In this document: positions 9,170 to 18,509 of the stretch, in pieces
Numbering within the stretch: position 1 is the stretch's first letter
How the letters are laid out: the number at the start of each line of letters is the position of its first letter
NCBI RefSeq assembly: GCF_024753285.1
Contig: NZ_JANUGW010000001.1
Coordinates: 248,001 to 312,000, forward strand
Length of the DNA: 64,000 nt
From: Massilia pinisoli
Lineage (GTDB): Bacteria > Pseudomonadota > Gammaproteobacteria > Burkholderiales > Burkholderiaceae_D
Direction: 5' to 3'
Program-made: the position numbers and the translations under genes
The notes under the pieces: model-generated
The model's database searches: none
What the model was told of the DNA's origin: nothing
What the model saw: the letters and a program-made list of their open reading frames with translations, nothing else

Positions 9170-9462
9170 GAGCGTCTCCTGTGTGCAGTGTCGTCGGGAT
9201 AGATGCATGGTAGTGCGCGCGCTAGCGCTGCCGCGTAGGAGGGCGGCGCACCATCCTGTCGGCCGATGACGCATGGGATACGAGGTCCGGGCCTGCAATC
9301 GGCGTACCGTCGGTTCGGCAGGTCGTCGCTTCGACTCCTACACAGACACGGCTTCGTTTCTGACGTCGGCGTTCCGTAACACTGCGAAGATGACGGCAGG
9401 TCCGCGCGATCACGCAGAACGCGTGGCGCGCGGCCATCCAATCACACTCTGGAGGGATCGGA

Positions 9463-10404
9463 ATGTTTGCACACAACAAGCGCCTGCAATACACCGTGCG
9501 CGTCAATGAGCCGAATCCGGGTCTGGCCAACCTCATGCTCGAACAGTTCGGCGGCCCGCAGGGCGAACTGGCCGCCGCGATGCGCTACTTCACCCAGGCC
9601 GTCAGCGAGGACGATCCGGGCCGCAAGGACATGCTGTTCGACATCGCGACGGAAGAACTGAGCCACCTCGAGGTGATCGGCCACATCGTCGCCATGCTGA
9701 ACAAGGGCGCGAAGGGCGAGCTCGCGGAAGCCGTCGACAGCGAGGCCGACCTGTACAAGAAGATCCAGGGTGCCGGCAACGACAGCCACGTGACGCAAGT
9801 GCTGTACGGCGGCGGCCCCGCGCTCGTGAACTCGGCCGGCGTGCCGTGGACGTCGGCCTATATCGACACGATCGGCGAGCCGACGGCCGACCTGCGCTCC
9901 AACATCGCCGCCGAGGCGCGCGCCAAGATCGTCTACGAGCGCCTGATCGCGCTGACGGACGACCCCGGCGTGAAGGAGGCGCTGGGCTTCTTGATGACGC
10001 GCGAGATCGCGCACCAGAAATCGTTCGAGAAGGCGCTGTACGCGATCACCCCGAATTTCCCTCCGGGGAAAATGCCGGGCGACCCGCGCTTCGCCAACAC
10101 GTATTTCAATATGTCGCAGGGTCCCGGTGAGGTGCGCGGTCCGTGGAACCAGGGCGAGAACTGGGACTTCGTGACGGACCGCGACAAGCAGATAGCCGTC
10201 GACGGCGGCTCGGGCGAGGCGGAGGTCAAGCTGCCGGCCAAGGACGTCGACATTCTGCGCCAAATGGCCGAGCGGACGATGTCCGATCCGGGCTCCGACC
10301 CGCAGACCGGGGCGGAACTGGGCATGGGAAACCAGACCCTGGCCGACGGCCGGACCGTGAGCCCGGGGGTAAAGCCGAGCCCCGGGTCGCCGCCGCTGCA
10401 CTGA
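9463..10404 (+). CDS. Manganese (non-heme) catalase
   Basis: This enzyme splits hydrogen peroxide at a di-manganese centre. It has 313 residues. Expected ligands are present: Glu35 (GGPQGELAAA), Glu65 and His68 (EELSHLE), a glutamate in NIAAEARAKIVYE, and a histidine in TREIAHQKSFEKAL. The C-terminal third is the usual extended tail (NQGENWDFVTD). The start is supported by GGAGGGATCGG just upstream. The gap 9170-9462, shared with the divergent hemerythrin gene, holds both promoters, but I could not identify a convincing operator in it. Confidence 0.95.
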   Translation: MFAHNKRLQYTVRVNEPNPGLANLMLEQFGGPQGELAAAMRYFTQAVSEDDPGRKDMLFDIATEELSHLEVIGHIVAMLNKGAKGELAEAVDSEADLYKKIQGAGNDSHVTQVLYGGGPALVNSAGVPWTSAYIDTIGEPTADLRSNIAAEARAKIVYERLIALTDDPGVKEALGFLMTREIAHQKSFEKALYAITPNFPPGKMPGDPRFANTYFNMSQGPGEVRGPWNQGENWDFVTDRDKQIAVDGGSGEAEVKLPAKDVDILRQMAERTMSDPGSDPQTGAELGMGNQTLADGRTVSPGVKPSPGSPPLH

Positions 10405-10422
10405 TGCCGCTAATCCATCCGT

Positions 10423-12006
10423 TCAGGCGGCGCCCGCCTGGACGGATGGCCGGCGCGCCGACGAGGCGAGCCACGCCGCGTCGGCGAACGGCATCGGTTT
10501 TCCGAACAGCCAGCCCTGGGCGTAGTGCACGTCGTGGGTGCGCAGGAACGCCGCCTGCGCTTCGCTCTCGACACCTTCCGCGATCATTCGCAGGTCGAGC
10601 GTGCGGGCCATCGCCATGATGTGGCCGACGACCTGGCTCGTCGGCGCGTCCGTGCCGATCGCCTCGATGAAGGAACGGTCGATCTTGAGGAAGTCCAGGT
10701 CGAGCGTTTCCAGATACGACAGGCTCGAATAGCCGGTGCCGAAATCGTCGATCGCGACTTCGATGCCGCGCCCGCGCAGCGCCGCGATGACGGTGCGGGC
10801 CGAATCGAGGTCGAGGAAGCCGCGCTCGGTGATTTCCACGATCAGGTTCGCCGGCCGCGCTCCTGTGCGCGCCAGGAACGTGTCGATCGCGTCCACGATC
10901 GCGTGGGAGCGCAAGTCGGCCGGCGCCAGGTTGATCCCGATGTGGAACTCCGGGTGGCGCGCCAGGTAGCCACCGGCGTCCCTTTCGACGAGCTCCAGCA
11001 CGCGCGCCGTCACGCGCGTGATGAGGCCCGACTGCTCGGCGACGGGAATGAAGAGGTCGGGCCCGATGAGTTCCCCGGTCGGGCGGCGCCAGCGCAGCAG
11101 AGCTTCCGCGCCGACGCAGGCGCCGGCACGCAGGTCGAAGAGCGGCTGGTACAGCAAGACGAACTCGTCGCGGCGCAGCCCGGCGCGCAGCGCCGCCGCC
11201 ATCGACGTCTGGCGGCGCGCCAGCAGCAGGATCGCCGCGGCGGCGGCGAGGCCGGCGAACAGCCCCACGGGAACGAGGCGGCGGGTCGTCGTCGCGACGC
11301 GCTGTTCCAGGTGATGCGCAGGCACCGCGGCAACAGCCGCCGTCGACACGAAGCGCTGCGAGCGGACCATCGCGACGAGCCGGTCTCCGGCAACGAAGGT
11401 GACGGCATCGCGCGTGCCCAGGCGCGCGAGCCACGCGGGATCCACGCGGCCGCGCGCCATCAGCGTGCGTCCGGCCTCCAGGTGCAGTACCTCCAGCGTG
11501 ACGTCCGGCACGGCCGTCCAGATGTCGAGCGGCAGGTCGCGGTGCACGAGGACGATGATGCCGCCGCGCGCGAGGCCCAGCAGCGGGTTCGGTCCGCCGG
11601 CCACGAGCGGCACGACGTCGTACACGAAGACGCCGCGCGACGTGCGGAACGCGGGCTTGTCGAGGGCCACCGGCGGACCGCCCTGCGAGGAACATTCCAT
11701 CGTGCCGTCGCGCACATGGCCGACGGCTTGTATATAGCTGGACGTGAGGTCGATTTCGCGCATCGCGGCTCGGGCGCGTTCCGTGCACGAGGCCAGGCCG
11801 GCGCGTTCCAGCTGCACGATGGCGTCCAGCGCCTGGCCCACCGTCTCGTCCGTACGATGCAGCACGTCTTGCGCATAATTCAGCGCGAGGCCGGCTTCCG
11901 TGTCGTAGGCCTGCCGCCGCGCTTCGTGCAACGCGAGCCACGGCGGCCCGGCCGCCGCCAGCGCGGCCGCCAGCAGGGTCAGGACGAACGTCGCCCGTCT
12001 GCGCAT
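10423..12006 (-). CDS. CSS-motif EAL phosphodiesterase (c-di-GMP hydrolysis, redox-gated type)
   Basis: The protein has 527 residues. A membrane helix at about 7-25 is followed by a periplasmic CSS-motif sensor (cysteines at 74 and 105, the latter in ECSSQGG), a second helix at about 246-264, and a cytoplasmic EAL domain from about 270. The EAL signature EALLRWRRP is at 301-309, and DDFGTGYSSLSYL and KIDRSFIEAIG are conserved, so it should cut c-di-GMP. In E. coli CSS-EAL proteins, a periplasmic disulfide keeps the enzyme less active and stable, and reduction activates it. GGAGGAG precedes the ATG. The gene ends 18 bases from the Mn-catalase stop, convergently. Confidence 0.9.
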   Translation of the reverse strand: MRRRATFVLTLLAAALAAAGPPWLALHEARRQAYDTEAGLALNYAQDVLHRTDETVGQALDAIVQLERAGLASCTERARAAMREIDLTSSYIQAVGHVRDGTMECSSQGGPPVALDKPAFRTSRGVFVYDVVPLVAGGPNPLLGLARGGIIVLVHRDLPLDIWTAVPDVTLEVLHLEAGRTLMARGRVDPAWLARLGTRDAVTFVAGDRLVAMVRSQRFVSTAAVAAVPAHHLEQRVATTTRRLVPVGLFAGLAAAAAILLLARRQTSMAAALRAGLRRDEFVLLYQPLFDLRAGACVGAEALLRWRRPTGELIGPDLFIPVAEQSGLITRVTARVLELVERDAGGYLARHPEFHIGINLAPADLRSHAIVDAIDTFLARTGARPANLIVEITERGFLDLDSARTVIAALRGRGIEVAIDDFGTGYSSLSYLETLDLDFLKIDRSFIEAIGTDAPTSQVVGHIMAMARTLDLRMIAEGVESEAQAAFLRTHDVHYAQGWLFGKPMPFADAAWLASSARRPSVQAGAA

Positions 12007-12071
12007 CGCTCCTCCGTCGTCTTTCTCTTGTTATCGGGGGTGTTCAGTATAGCCGCCGGGGCGGCGGCCGC

Positions 12072-12098
12072 AAAAAAATGCCCCGGCGAACCGGGGCA
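12072..12098 (-). terminator. Intrinsic terminator of the MHS transporter gene
   Basis: On the minus strand an 8-bp stem (TGCCCCGG pairing with CCGGGGCA, loop TTCG) is followed directly by a run of seven T. It lies 28 bases after the stop of the transporter gene and before the CSS-EAL gene, so the latter is probably transcribed from its own promoter. Confidence 0.85.
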
Positions 12099-12125
12099 TA
12101 AGCTCTGCTTCCTTCAAACAGTGAA

Positions 12126-13472
12126 TCAGTTGCGGATCTCCAGCGCCCGGTTCAGGCTCAGCGCGGCCAGCGATCCGACGGCGCCGGACAGCAGGTACAG
12201 GCTGACGTAGCCCAGGCCGAAGTTCGCCGCGAGGCCCAGCGCCACGAGCGGGGCGAAGGCTGCGCCCACGAGCCAGGCGAGGTCGGACGTCAGCGCGGCG
12301 CCCGTGTAGCGGTACTGCGGCAGGAAGTTCGACGTCACGGCGCCGGAGGCCTGGCCGTACGACAGGCCCAGCAGCAGGAAGCCGATGAGGATGAACGCGT
12401 TCTGGCCGGCCACGCCGCCGTCCATCAACGTCGGGATGAAACCGGAGAACAGGGCGATCAGCGCGGCCAAGGTGCCCAGCGTGTTGCGGCGGCCGAATTT
12501 GTCGGCGATGAGGCCGGAGGCCAGCACGCCCACGATGCCCAGCCCCGCGCCCATGATCTGGACCTGCAGGAAGTCGGCCATCGAGCGGGTGTCATAGAGC
12601 TGGATCCACGACAGGGGGAATACGGTGACAAGGTGGAACAGCGCATAGCTGCACAGGGCGGCGAGGGCGCCGATGACGATGTTCGTACCCTGGTTGCCGA
12701 TCACTTCGCGGGCCGGGGCCGGGTCGAGCTCATGCTCGTCCAGCAGGTGCGTGTAGTCCGGCGTCGAGACGAGGCGCAGGCGGGCGAAGAGGGCGACGAC
12801 GTTGATCGCGAACGCCACGTAGAACGGGTAGCGCCAGCCCCACACGAGGAAATCGTCCTGCGACAGCTGCGCCATCAGGTAGGAAAACAGCCCCGCCGCG
12901 ATGATGAATCCCGTTGGTGCGCCAAGTTGTCCCAACATCGCGTACCATCCCCGCTTGTTCTCGGGTGCGTTCAGTGCGAGCAGCGACGGCAGCCCGTCCC
13001 ACGACCCGCCCTGGGCCACGCCCTGGCCGATGCGCAGGATGGCCAGCGAGACGATCGACCACTCGCCCCAGCGGGAGTACGTGGGCAGCATCGAGATGGC
13101 GACCGTCGCCGAGCCCATCAGGAACAGCGCGATCGTCAGCTTGATCTCGCGGCTGTAATGACGCTGGATTGCCATGAAGACAAGTGACGCGATCGGTCGC
13201 GCGACGTACGCCAGCGCGAAGATGGCGAAGGAATACAGCGTGCCCTCCAGCCGGTCGGCGAACGGGAAGAACACGGCGGGAAACACGAGCACCGAAGCGA
13301 TCGCATAAACAAAGAAGTCGAAGTATTCGGAAGCGCGGCCGATGACGACACCGACCGCGATCTCGCCCGGGGCAATGTTCGTGTCGCGGGTGTTGATGTT
13401 CCGGGCCCCGGAGTGGGGTGCTGTGATGGGAGCGGCTCCTGCGCCGCCGTAGGTATTCGGGGTGCCTTGCAT
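12126..13472 (-). CDS. MFS transporter, metabolite:H+ symporter (MHS) type
   Basis: The protein has 448 residues and about 12 membrane helices. It matches the MHS branch (relatives of ProP, ShiA and KgtP): SEYFDFFVYAIASVLVFP in the first helix, GQGVAQGGSWDG in helix 4 and SGLIADKFGRRNTLG after helix 7. The substrate is probably a carboxylate or similar small metabolite, but it cannot be assigned. AAGGAGA precedes the ATG. It is divergent from cyoA and has its own terminator. A second MHS transporter lies at 32293. Confidence 0.85.
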   Translation of the reverse strand: MQGTPNTYGGAGAAPITAPHSGARNINTRDTNIAPGEIAVGVVIGRASEYFDFFVYAIASVLVFPAVFFPFADRLEGTLYSFAIFALAYVARPIASLVFMAIQRHYSREIKLTIALFLMGSATVAISMLPTYSRWGEWSIVSLAILRIGQGVAQGGSWDGLPSLLALNAPENKRGWYAMLGQLGAPTGFIIAAGLFSYLMAQLSQDDFLVWGWRYPFYVAFAINVVALFARLRLVSTPDYTHLLDEHELDPAPAREVIGNQGTNIVIGALAALCSYALFHLVTVFPLSWIQLYDTRSMADFLQVQIMGAGLGIVGVLASGLIADKFGRRNTLGTLAALIALFSGFIPTLMDGGVAGQNAFILIGFLLLGLSYGQASGAVTSNFLPQYRYTGAALTSDLAWLVGAAFAPLVALGLAANFGLGYVSLYLLSGAVGSLAALSLNRALEIRN

Positions 13473-13621
13473 GTCTTCGTCTCCTTATTTGCCGACGGCC
13501 CTTGGCCCCTCAAAAAAGCTGCAAAACGGATAAGGGTAGGACAAAACGTCCAATCGCCAAACGCACGCCGTTGGCGTTACATTAGCATGTTATTTTTCCC
13601 ATGTAACGTAAAACACAAAGC
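13473..13621 (+). promoter_or_regulatory. Control region upstream of the cyo operon
   Basis: This 149-base gap must hold the promoters of the cyo operon and of the divergent transporter. It contains an inverted repeat GTTACAT (13576-13582) and ATGTAAC (13601-13607) with an 18-base AT-rich spacer, 15 bases before the cyoA start. It is a plausible operator, possibly for the RegA-like regulator encoded in the same operon. I saw no clear FNR-type box. Confidence 0.4.
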
Positions 13622-14644
13622 ATGATTCCAAAGACCCTCCGTCGCGGAGTGTTCCTCTCCCCACTGTTAGCGGCCCTTGCCGGCTGCAACACGGTGGTGA
13701 TGAACCCTTCCGGTGACATCGCCAAGCAAGAGGCGGATCTGATCGTCGTTTCGGTGATCCTGATGCTGCTGATTATCGTCCCCGTGATGATCCTGATTAT
13801 CTGGTTTGCCCGTAAATACCGCGCGAGCAATACCGAAGCGGCCTACGAGCCGGACTGGGACCACTCGACCAAGCTGGAACTGGTCATCTGGGGCGCGCCC
13901 CTGCTGATCATCATCGTGCTGGGTCTCGTGACCTGGATCTCGACGCACAAGCTCGATCCGTACCGCCCGCTGGACCGCCTCGCCGAAGGCCGCCCGGTGC
14001 CCGCGTCGGCCAAGCCGCTCGTGATCGAGGCCGTGGCGATGGACTGGAAATGGCTGTTCATCTATCCGGAGCAGGGCATCGCCACCGTGAACGAACTGGT
14101 CGTCCCCACCGACGTGCCGGTGCGCTTCAAGATCAGCGCGACGTCGGTCATGAATGCGTTCTACGTGCCGGAACTCGCGGGCATGATCTACGCGATGCCG
14201 GGCATGGAAACGACCTTGAACGCCGTGCAGAACAAGCCGATCCAGTCGGTGGGCTTCTCCGCCAACTACAGCGGCGCCGGTTACTCGGACATGCGCTTCG
14301 GCTACCGTGGCGTGCCCCAGGGCGATTTCAATAGCTGGGTACAGTCGGTCAAGACCGGCAGCGGCGCCAAGCTCGACCGCGCGAACTACCTGACGCTCGA
14401 AAAGCCGAGCATCAAGGAGCCGGTGCACCGCTATGCGGCCGTCGACGACGACCTCTACTATCGCGTCCTGAACCGCTGCGTCGCCGACGGCGTCGTCTGC
14501 CAGGACAAGATGATGAACGAGGACGCCAAGAAGGCCCGCGAAATGGCGATGCGCAACATGCCACAACACGCGGCAGCGACCCGCCTGGCCCAGGCCAACG
14601 GCGAGGTCTGCACCACGCCCAATGATTCCGTAAAGAAGAAGTAA
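13622..14644 (+). CDS. cyoA: Cytochrome bo3 ubiquinol oxidase subunit II
   Basis: The protein has 340 residues. It starts with a lipoprotein signal (lipobox ALAGC, cysteine at 22), then two membrane helices at about 40-62 and 88-108, and a periplasmic cupredoxin domain at about 130-290. The CuA ligands of cytochrome c oxidases are absent: the segment reads [13 protein letters not shown] instead of a Cys-x3-Cys loop. This marks it as a quinol oxidase subunit. No good ribosome-binding site precedes the ATG. It is the first gene of a seven-gene unit, with cyoB two bases after its stop. Confidence 0.96.
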   Translation: MIPKTLRRGVFLSPLLAALAGCNTVVMNPSGDIAKQEADLIVVSVILMLLIIVPVMILIIWFARKYRASNTEAAYEPDWDHSTKLELVIWGAPLLIIIVLGLVTWISTHKLDPYRPLDRLAEGRPVPASAKPLVIEAVAMDWKWLFIYPEQGIATVNELVVPTDVPVRFKISATSVMNAFYVPELAGMIYAMPGMETTLNAVQNKPIQSVGFSANYSGAGYSDMRFGYRGVPQGDFNSWVQSVKTGSGAKLDRANYLTLEKPSIKEPVHRYAAVDDDLYYRVLNRCVADGVVCQDKMMNEDAKKAREMAMRNMPQHAAATRLAQANGEVCTTPNDSVKKK

Positions 14645-14646
14645 TC

Positions 14647-16650
14647 ATGCACGAGCAATTTGACTTAGCGAAGTTGATCTTCGGTCGGCTCAGCTGGGAA
14701 GCGATTCCCTACCACGAGCCGATCCTGATCGGTACCTTTATCATGGTGGCACTGGGCGGCATCGTCGGCCTGGCGCTCCTGACCAAATTCAAGCTGTGGG
14801 GCTACCTCTGGAACGAGTGGTTCACCAGCATCGACCACAAGAAGATCGGCATCATGTACATGGTGCTGGGTCTCGTGATGTTCCTGCGCGGCTTCGCCGA
14901 CGCGCTGATGATGCGCGCCCAGCAGGCGTTCTCGTTCGGCGATTCGCACGGCTTCCTGCCGCCGCACCACTACGACCAGGTCTTCACCGCCCACGGCGTG
15001 ATCATGATTTTCTTCGTGGCGATGCCATTCGTGACGGGCCTGATGAACTACGTCGTGCCGCTGCAGATCGGCGCGCGCGACGTGGCGTTCCCGTTCCTGA
15101 ACAACTTCTCGTTCTGGATGACGACGGCCGGCGCGATCCTCGTGATGGCTTCGCTGTTCGTCGGTGAATTCGCCCGTACCGGCTGGCTGGCGTTCCCGCC
15201 GCTGTCCGGCATCCTGGCGAGTCCGGACGTGGGCGTCGACTACTACATCTGGTCATTGCAGGTGGCGGGTGTCGGCACATTGCTGTCAGGCGTGAACCTG
15301 GTCGTCACCATCGTCAAGATGCGCGCACCAGGCATGGACCTGATGAAGATGCCGGTGTTCACCTGGACCGCCCTGTGCACCAACATCCTGATCGTGATGG
15401 CCTTCCCGATCCTGACCGCCACCCTGGCCATGCTGGGCCTGGACCGTCTGTTCGACACGCACTTCTTCACGAACGAACTGGGCGGCAATGCCATGATGTA
15501 CGTGAACCTGATCTGGATCTGGGGCCACCCCGAGGTCTACATCCTGATCCTGCCGGCGTTCGGCATCTACTCGGAAGTCGTCGCGACGTTCTGCAACAAA
15601 CGCCTGTTCGGCTACTCGTCGATGGTCTATGCGACCGTCGTGATCATGGTCCTGTCGTACCTCGTGTGGCTGCACCACTTCTTCACGATGGGTTCGGGCG
15701 CGAGCGTGAACTCGTTCTTCGGCATCACGACGATGATCATCTCGATCCCGACCGGCGCCAAGATCTTCAACTGGCTGTTCACCATGTACAAGGGCCGCAT
15801 CCGCTATGAACTGCCGATGATGTGGACCGTGTCGTTCATGATCACCTTCATCATCGGCGGCATGACCGGCGTGATGCTGGCGATCCCGTCGGCCGACTTC
15901 GTGCTGCACAACTCGCTGTTCCTGATCGCCCACTTCCACAACGTCATCATCGGCGGCGTGCTGTTCGGCCTGTTCGCGGGTGTCAACTACTGGTGGCCGA
16001 AGATGTTCGGCTTCCGCCTGGACCGCAAGTGGGGCGTGTACTCGTTCTGGCTGTGGTCGATCGGCTTCTGGGTCGCGTTCACCCCGCCGTACATCCTCGG
16101 CTTCATGGGCGTGACCCGCCGCATGAGCCACTTCGACGACCCGTCGATCCACTACCTGTTCCAGATCTCGCTGCTGGGCACCCTGATGATCGCCGCCGGT
16201 ATCGGCTGCCTGTTGATGCAGATCTTCGTGTCGATCCTGAACCGCAAGGCACTGGCCGACGTCACGGGCGACCCGTGGAATGGCCGCACGCTGGAATGGT
16301 CGACGTCGTCGCCGCCGCCGGACTACAACTTCGCGTTCACCCCGGTCGTGCACGACAACGACACGTGGGCCGACATGAAGAAGAACGGCTACAAGCGTCC
16401 GCTGAAGGACTACGTCGCCATCCACATGCCGAAGAACACGTGGGCCGGTCCGGTCATCCCTGGCATCACGTTCGTGATGGCATTCGGCATCATCTGGCAC
16501 ATGTGGCTGCTGGTGGGCCTGACCTTCGTCGGCATGCTCGCCGTCGCCATCTACCACACGTTCGATTACAAACGCGACTTCTACATCCCGGCGGACGAAG
16601 TGACCCGCACGGAAGAAGAACGCACCCGTTTGCTGGAAGCCCATGTCTGA
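14647..16650 (+). CDS. cyoB: Cytochrome bo3 ubiquinol oxidase subunit I
   Basis: This is the catalytic subunit that reduces oxygen to water and pumps protons. It has 667 residues, close to the E. coli protein (663). The CuB ligands are His294 (WGHPEVY), His343 and His344 (LHHFFTMG), and the heme-ligand histidines are in [10 protein letters not shown]. About 15 membrane helices are expected. It overlaps cyoC by eight bases. Nothing is missing. Confidence 0.98.
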   Translation: MHEQFDLAKLIFGRLSWEAIPYHEPILIGTFIMVALGGIVGLALLTKFKLWGYLWNEWFTSIDHKKIGIMYMVLGLVMFLRGFADALMMRAQQAFSFGDSHGFLPPHHYDQVFTAHGVIMIFFVAMPFVTGLMNYVVPLQIGARDVAFPFLNNFSFWMTTAGAILVMASLFVGEFARTGWLAFPPLSGILASPDVGVDYYIWSLQVAGVGTLLSGVNLVVTIVKMRAPGMDLMKMPVFTWTALCTNILIVMAFPILTATLAMLGLDRLFDTHFFTNELGGNAMMYVNLIWIWGHPEVYILILPAFGIYSEVVATFCNKRLFGYSSMVYATVVIMVLSYLVWLHHFFTMGSGASVNSFFGITTMIISIPTGAKIFNWLFTMYKGRIRYELPMMWTVSFMITFIIGGMTGVMLAIPSADFVLHNSLFLIAHFHNVIIGGVLFGLFAGVNYWWPKMFGFRLDRKWGVYSFWLWSIGFWVAFTPPYILGFMGVTRRMSHFDDPSIHYLFQISLLGTLMIAAGIGCLLMQIFVSILNRKALADVTGDPWNGRTLEWSTSSPPPDYNFAFTPVVHDNDTWADMKKNGYKRPLKDYVAIHMPKNTWAGPVIPGITFVMAFGIIWHMWLLVGLTFVGMLAVAIYHTFDYKRDFYIPADEVTRTEEERTRLLEAHV

Positions 16651-17278
16651 CATTAACGTAACCCACGCCGGCGCCGCGAGCGCCGACCCGAGCTCGCGCT
16701 ATTACGTGCGCGAGCACCATCCGGAAAACGGCACCTTGCTCGGTTTCTGGATCTACCTGATGAGCGACTGCCTCATCTTCGCCTGCCTGTTCGCGACGTA
16801 TGCGGTCCTCGGCCGCAACTACGCGGGCGGTCCGTCGGGCGCCGAGATCTTCGAACTGCCGACCGTCGCCCTGAACACGGCGTTCCTGCTGTTCTCGTCG
16901 ATCACGTACGGCTTCGCCATGCTGGCCGCGCAGAAGAAGAACGTGAAGGGCACCCAGATGTGGCTGCTCGTCACGGGCATCTTCGGCGCCTGCTTCCTGT
17001 TCCTGGAACTGCAGGAATTCGCGCACCTGATCCACGAAGGCAACGGCCCGTGGCGTTCGGGCTTCCTGACCGCGTTCTTCTCGCTGGTCGGCACGCACGG
17101 CCTGCACGTGACCTTCGGTATCGTGTGGCTCGTCACGCTGATGGTCCAGGTCGGCAAGCACGGCATCAACGCCGCCAACTACCGCCGCCTCGCCTGCCTG
17201 TCGATGTTCTGGCACTTCCTGGACGTCATCTGGATCGGCGTGTTCACCTATGTCTACCTGATGGGAGTTCTGCCATGA
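16643..17278 (+). CDS. cyoC: Cytochrome bo3 ubiquinol oxidase subunit III
   Basis: The protein has 211 residues and five membrane helices. It belongs to the COX3 family, with the typical [19 protein letters not shown] early and [14 protein letters not shown] and [13 protein letters not shown] later. It supports the stability and proton uptake of subunit I. The gene overlaps cyoB by eight bases and cyoD by four (ATGA), so translation is coupled. Confidence 0.97.
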   Translation: MSDINVTHAGAASADPSSRYYVREHHPENGTLLGFWIYLMSDCLIFACLFATYAVLGRNYAGGPSGAEIFELPTVALNTAFLLFSSITYGFAMLAAQKKNVKGTQMWLLVTGIFGACFLFLELQEFAHLIHEGNGPWRSGFLTAFFSLVGTHGLHVTFGIVWLVTLMVQVGKHGINAANYRRLACLSMFWHFLDVIWIGVFTYVYLMGVLP

Positions 17279-17694
17279 GCGATCTTCACCACGCCCACGG
17301 CCACCACGACCACCATGGTCACGGCCACCACGACGACGACCACCTGCATGCCCACGGCAGCTTCAAGGATTACACGATCGGCTTCATCCTGTCCGTGATC
17401 CTGACGGCGATCCCGTTCTGGGTCGTGATGACCCACCAGCTGGCACCGGGCACGACGAAATTCGTCATCCTCGGCTTCGCCGCCGTGCAGGTCGTCGTGC
17501 ACATGGTGTACTTCCTGCACATGAACTCGAAGTCGGAAGGCGGCTGGAACATGATGGCGCTGATCCTCACCGTCATCCTGCTGTTCATCGTGCTGACCGG
17601 CTCGGTCTGGGTCATGTACCACATGAACGCCAACATGATGCCCAATATGGGCAACGACGGCGGCGCGGTACACGGCATGCACGACATGCAGTAA
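17275..17694 (+). CDS. cyoD: Cytochrome bo3 ubiquinol oxidase subunit IV, with His-rich N-terminus
   Basis: The protein has 139 residues. The core (about 30-118) carries three membrane helices of the CyoD family, including FAAVQVVVHMVYFLHM. The ATG at 17275 is chosen because it overlaps the cyoC stop (ATGA). Residues 5-27 are unusually rich in histidine and aspartate (HHAHGHHDHHGHGHHDDDHL), and the C-terminus ends in a Met- and His-containing stretch (NANMMPNMGN, HGMHDM). Both tails look able to bind copper or another metal. E. coli CyoD (109 residues) lacks them. Confidence 0.93.
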   Translation: MSDLHHAHGHHDHHGHGHHDDDHLHAHGSFKDYTIGFILSVILTAIPFWVVMTHQLAPGTTKFVILGFAAVQVVVHMVYFLHMNSKSEGGWNMMALILTVILLFIVLTGSVWVMYHMNANMMPNMGNDGGAVHGMHDMQ

Positions 17695-18509
17695 TGGCGA
17701 GGGACGATTCCGCGGCAGCGCCGGCCCGCCGGCACCGGGTTGCTTCTCCGTTGCTGGCGGCGAGCGCGCTGCTGCTGATCGTCCTCTTTGCCGGTCTGGG
17801 CACCTGGCAGGTCTACCGCCTGCAATGGAAACTGGACCTCATCGCACGCGTGAACGCACGCGTGCACGCCGCCCCGGCGCCTCCGCCGCCGCGCGAACGC
17901 TGGGCCGGCATCACTCCCGCTTCCGACGAGTACCGCCACGTCGCGCTGCGCGGAACTTATCTCTACGATCTCACGACCCCCATCCAGGCCCTCACGGAAG
18001 AGGGCAGCGGCTACTGGCTGCTCACGCCGATGTGCACGGCGGAGGGCGCGATCGTCATCGTCAACCGCGGCTTCATTCCCGCCGAGCTGGGCGCACGCAC
18101 GCGCTACACGCCGCGGCGCGCATCCGGCGATCCCTGTGCGGACGCCCATGGCGCTGCGGCTGACGTCACGGGGCTGCTGCGCGCGAGCGAGCATGGCGGC
18201 GCCTTCACACGGACGAACGACCCGGCCGCGGGCCGCTGGTACACGCGCGACGTGGGCGCCATCGCCGCCGCGCGAGGACTCGTCGGTGCGCGCGCCGTAG
18301 CACCGTTCTTCGTCGATGCGGCCGCGCGCCAGAATCCGCCGGACAGTCCCGACCAGCCCGTCGGCGGCCTCACCGTCGTGAATTTCCCGAACAGCCACCT
18401 CGTGTACGCCATCACTTGGTATGCTCTCGGTTTGATGGTCGCAGGCGCATGGTGGTGGGTCGCGCGCGGCCACGGCCGGGAACACGAGGACGATGAACGA
18501 CACGACTGA
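17694..18509 (+). CDS. SURF1-family oxidase assembly protein
   Basis: The protein has 271 residues with two membrane helices, at about 18-38 and 240-260, and a periplasmic domain between. The family signature is present as LGTWQVYRLQWK at the end of helix 1. SURF1 (Shy1) helps insert heme into subunit I of heme-copper oxidases, best known for heme a in aa3 enzymes. Here its ATG overlaps the cyoD stop by one base, so it is probably dedicated to the bo3 oxidase. It overlaps the kinase gene by 17 bases. Confidence 0.88.
   Translation: MARDDSAAAPARRHRVASPLLAASALLLIVLFAGLGTWQVYRLQWKLDLIARVNARVHAAPAPPPPRERWAGITPASDEYRHVALRGTYLYDLTTPIQALTEEGSGYWLLTPMCTAEGAIVIVNRGFIPAELGARTRYTPRRASGDPCADAHGAAADVTGLLRASEHGGAFTRTNDPAAGRWYTRDVGAIAAARGLVGARAVAPFFVDAAARQNPPDSPDQPVGGLTVVNFPNSHLVYAITWYALGLMVAGAWWWVARGHGREHEDDERHD

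Noticed and set aside
13473..13621. An FNR/ANR box upstream of cyoA
   Set aside because: No TTGAT-N4-ATCAA-like sequence could be found in this gap.
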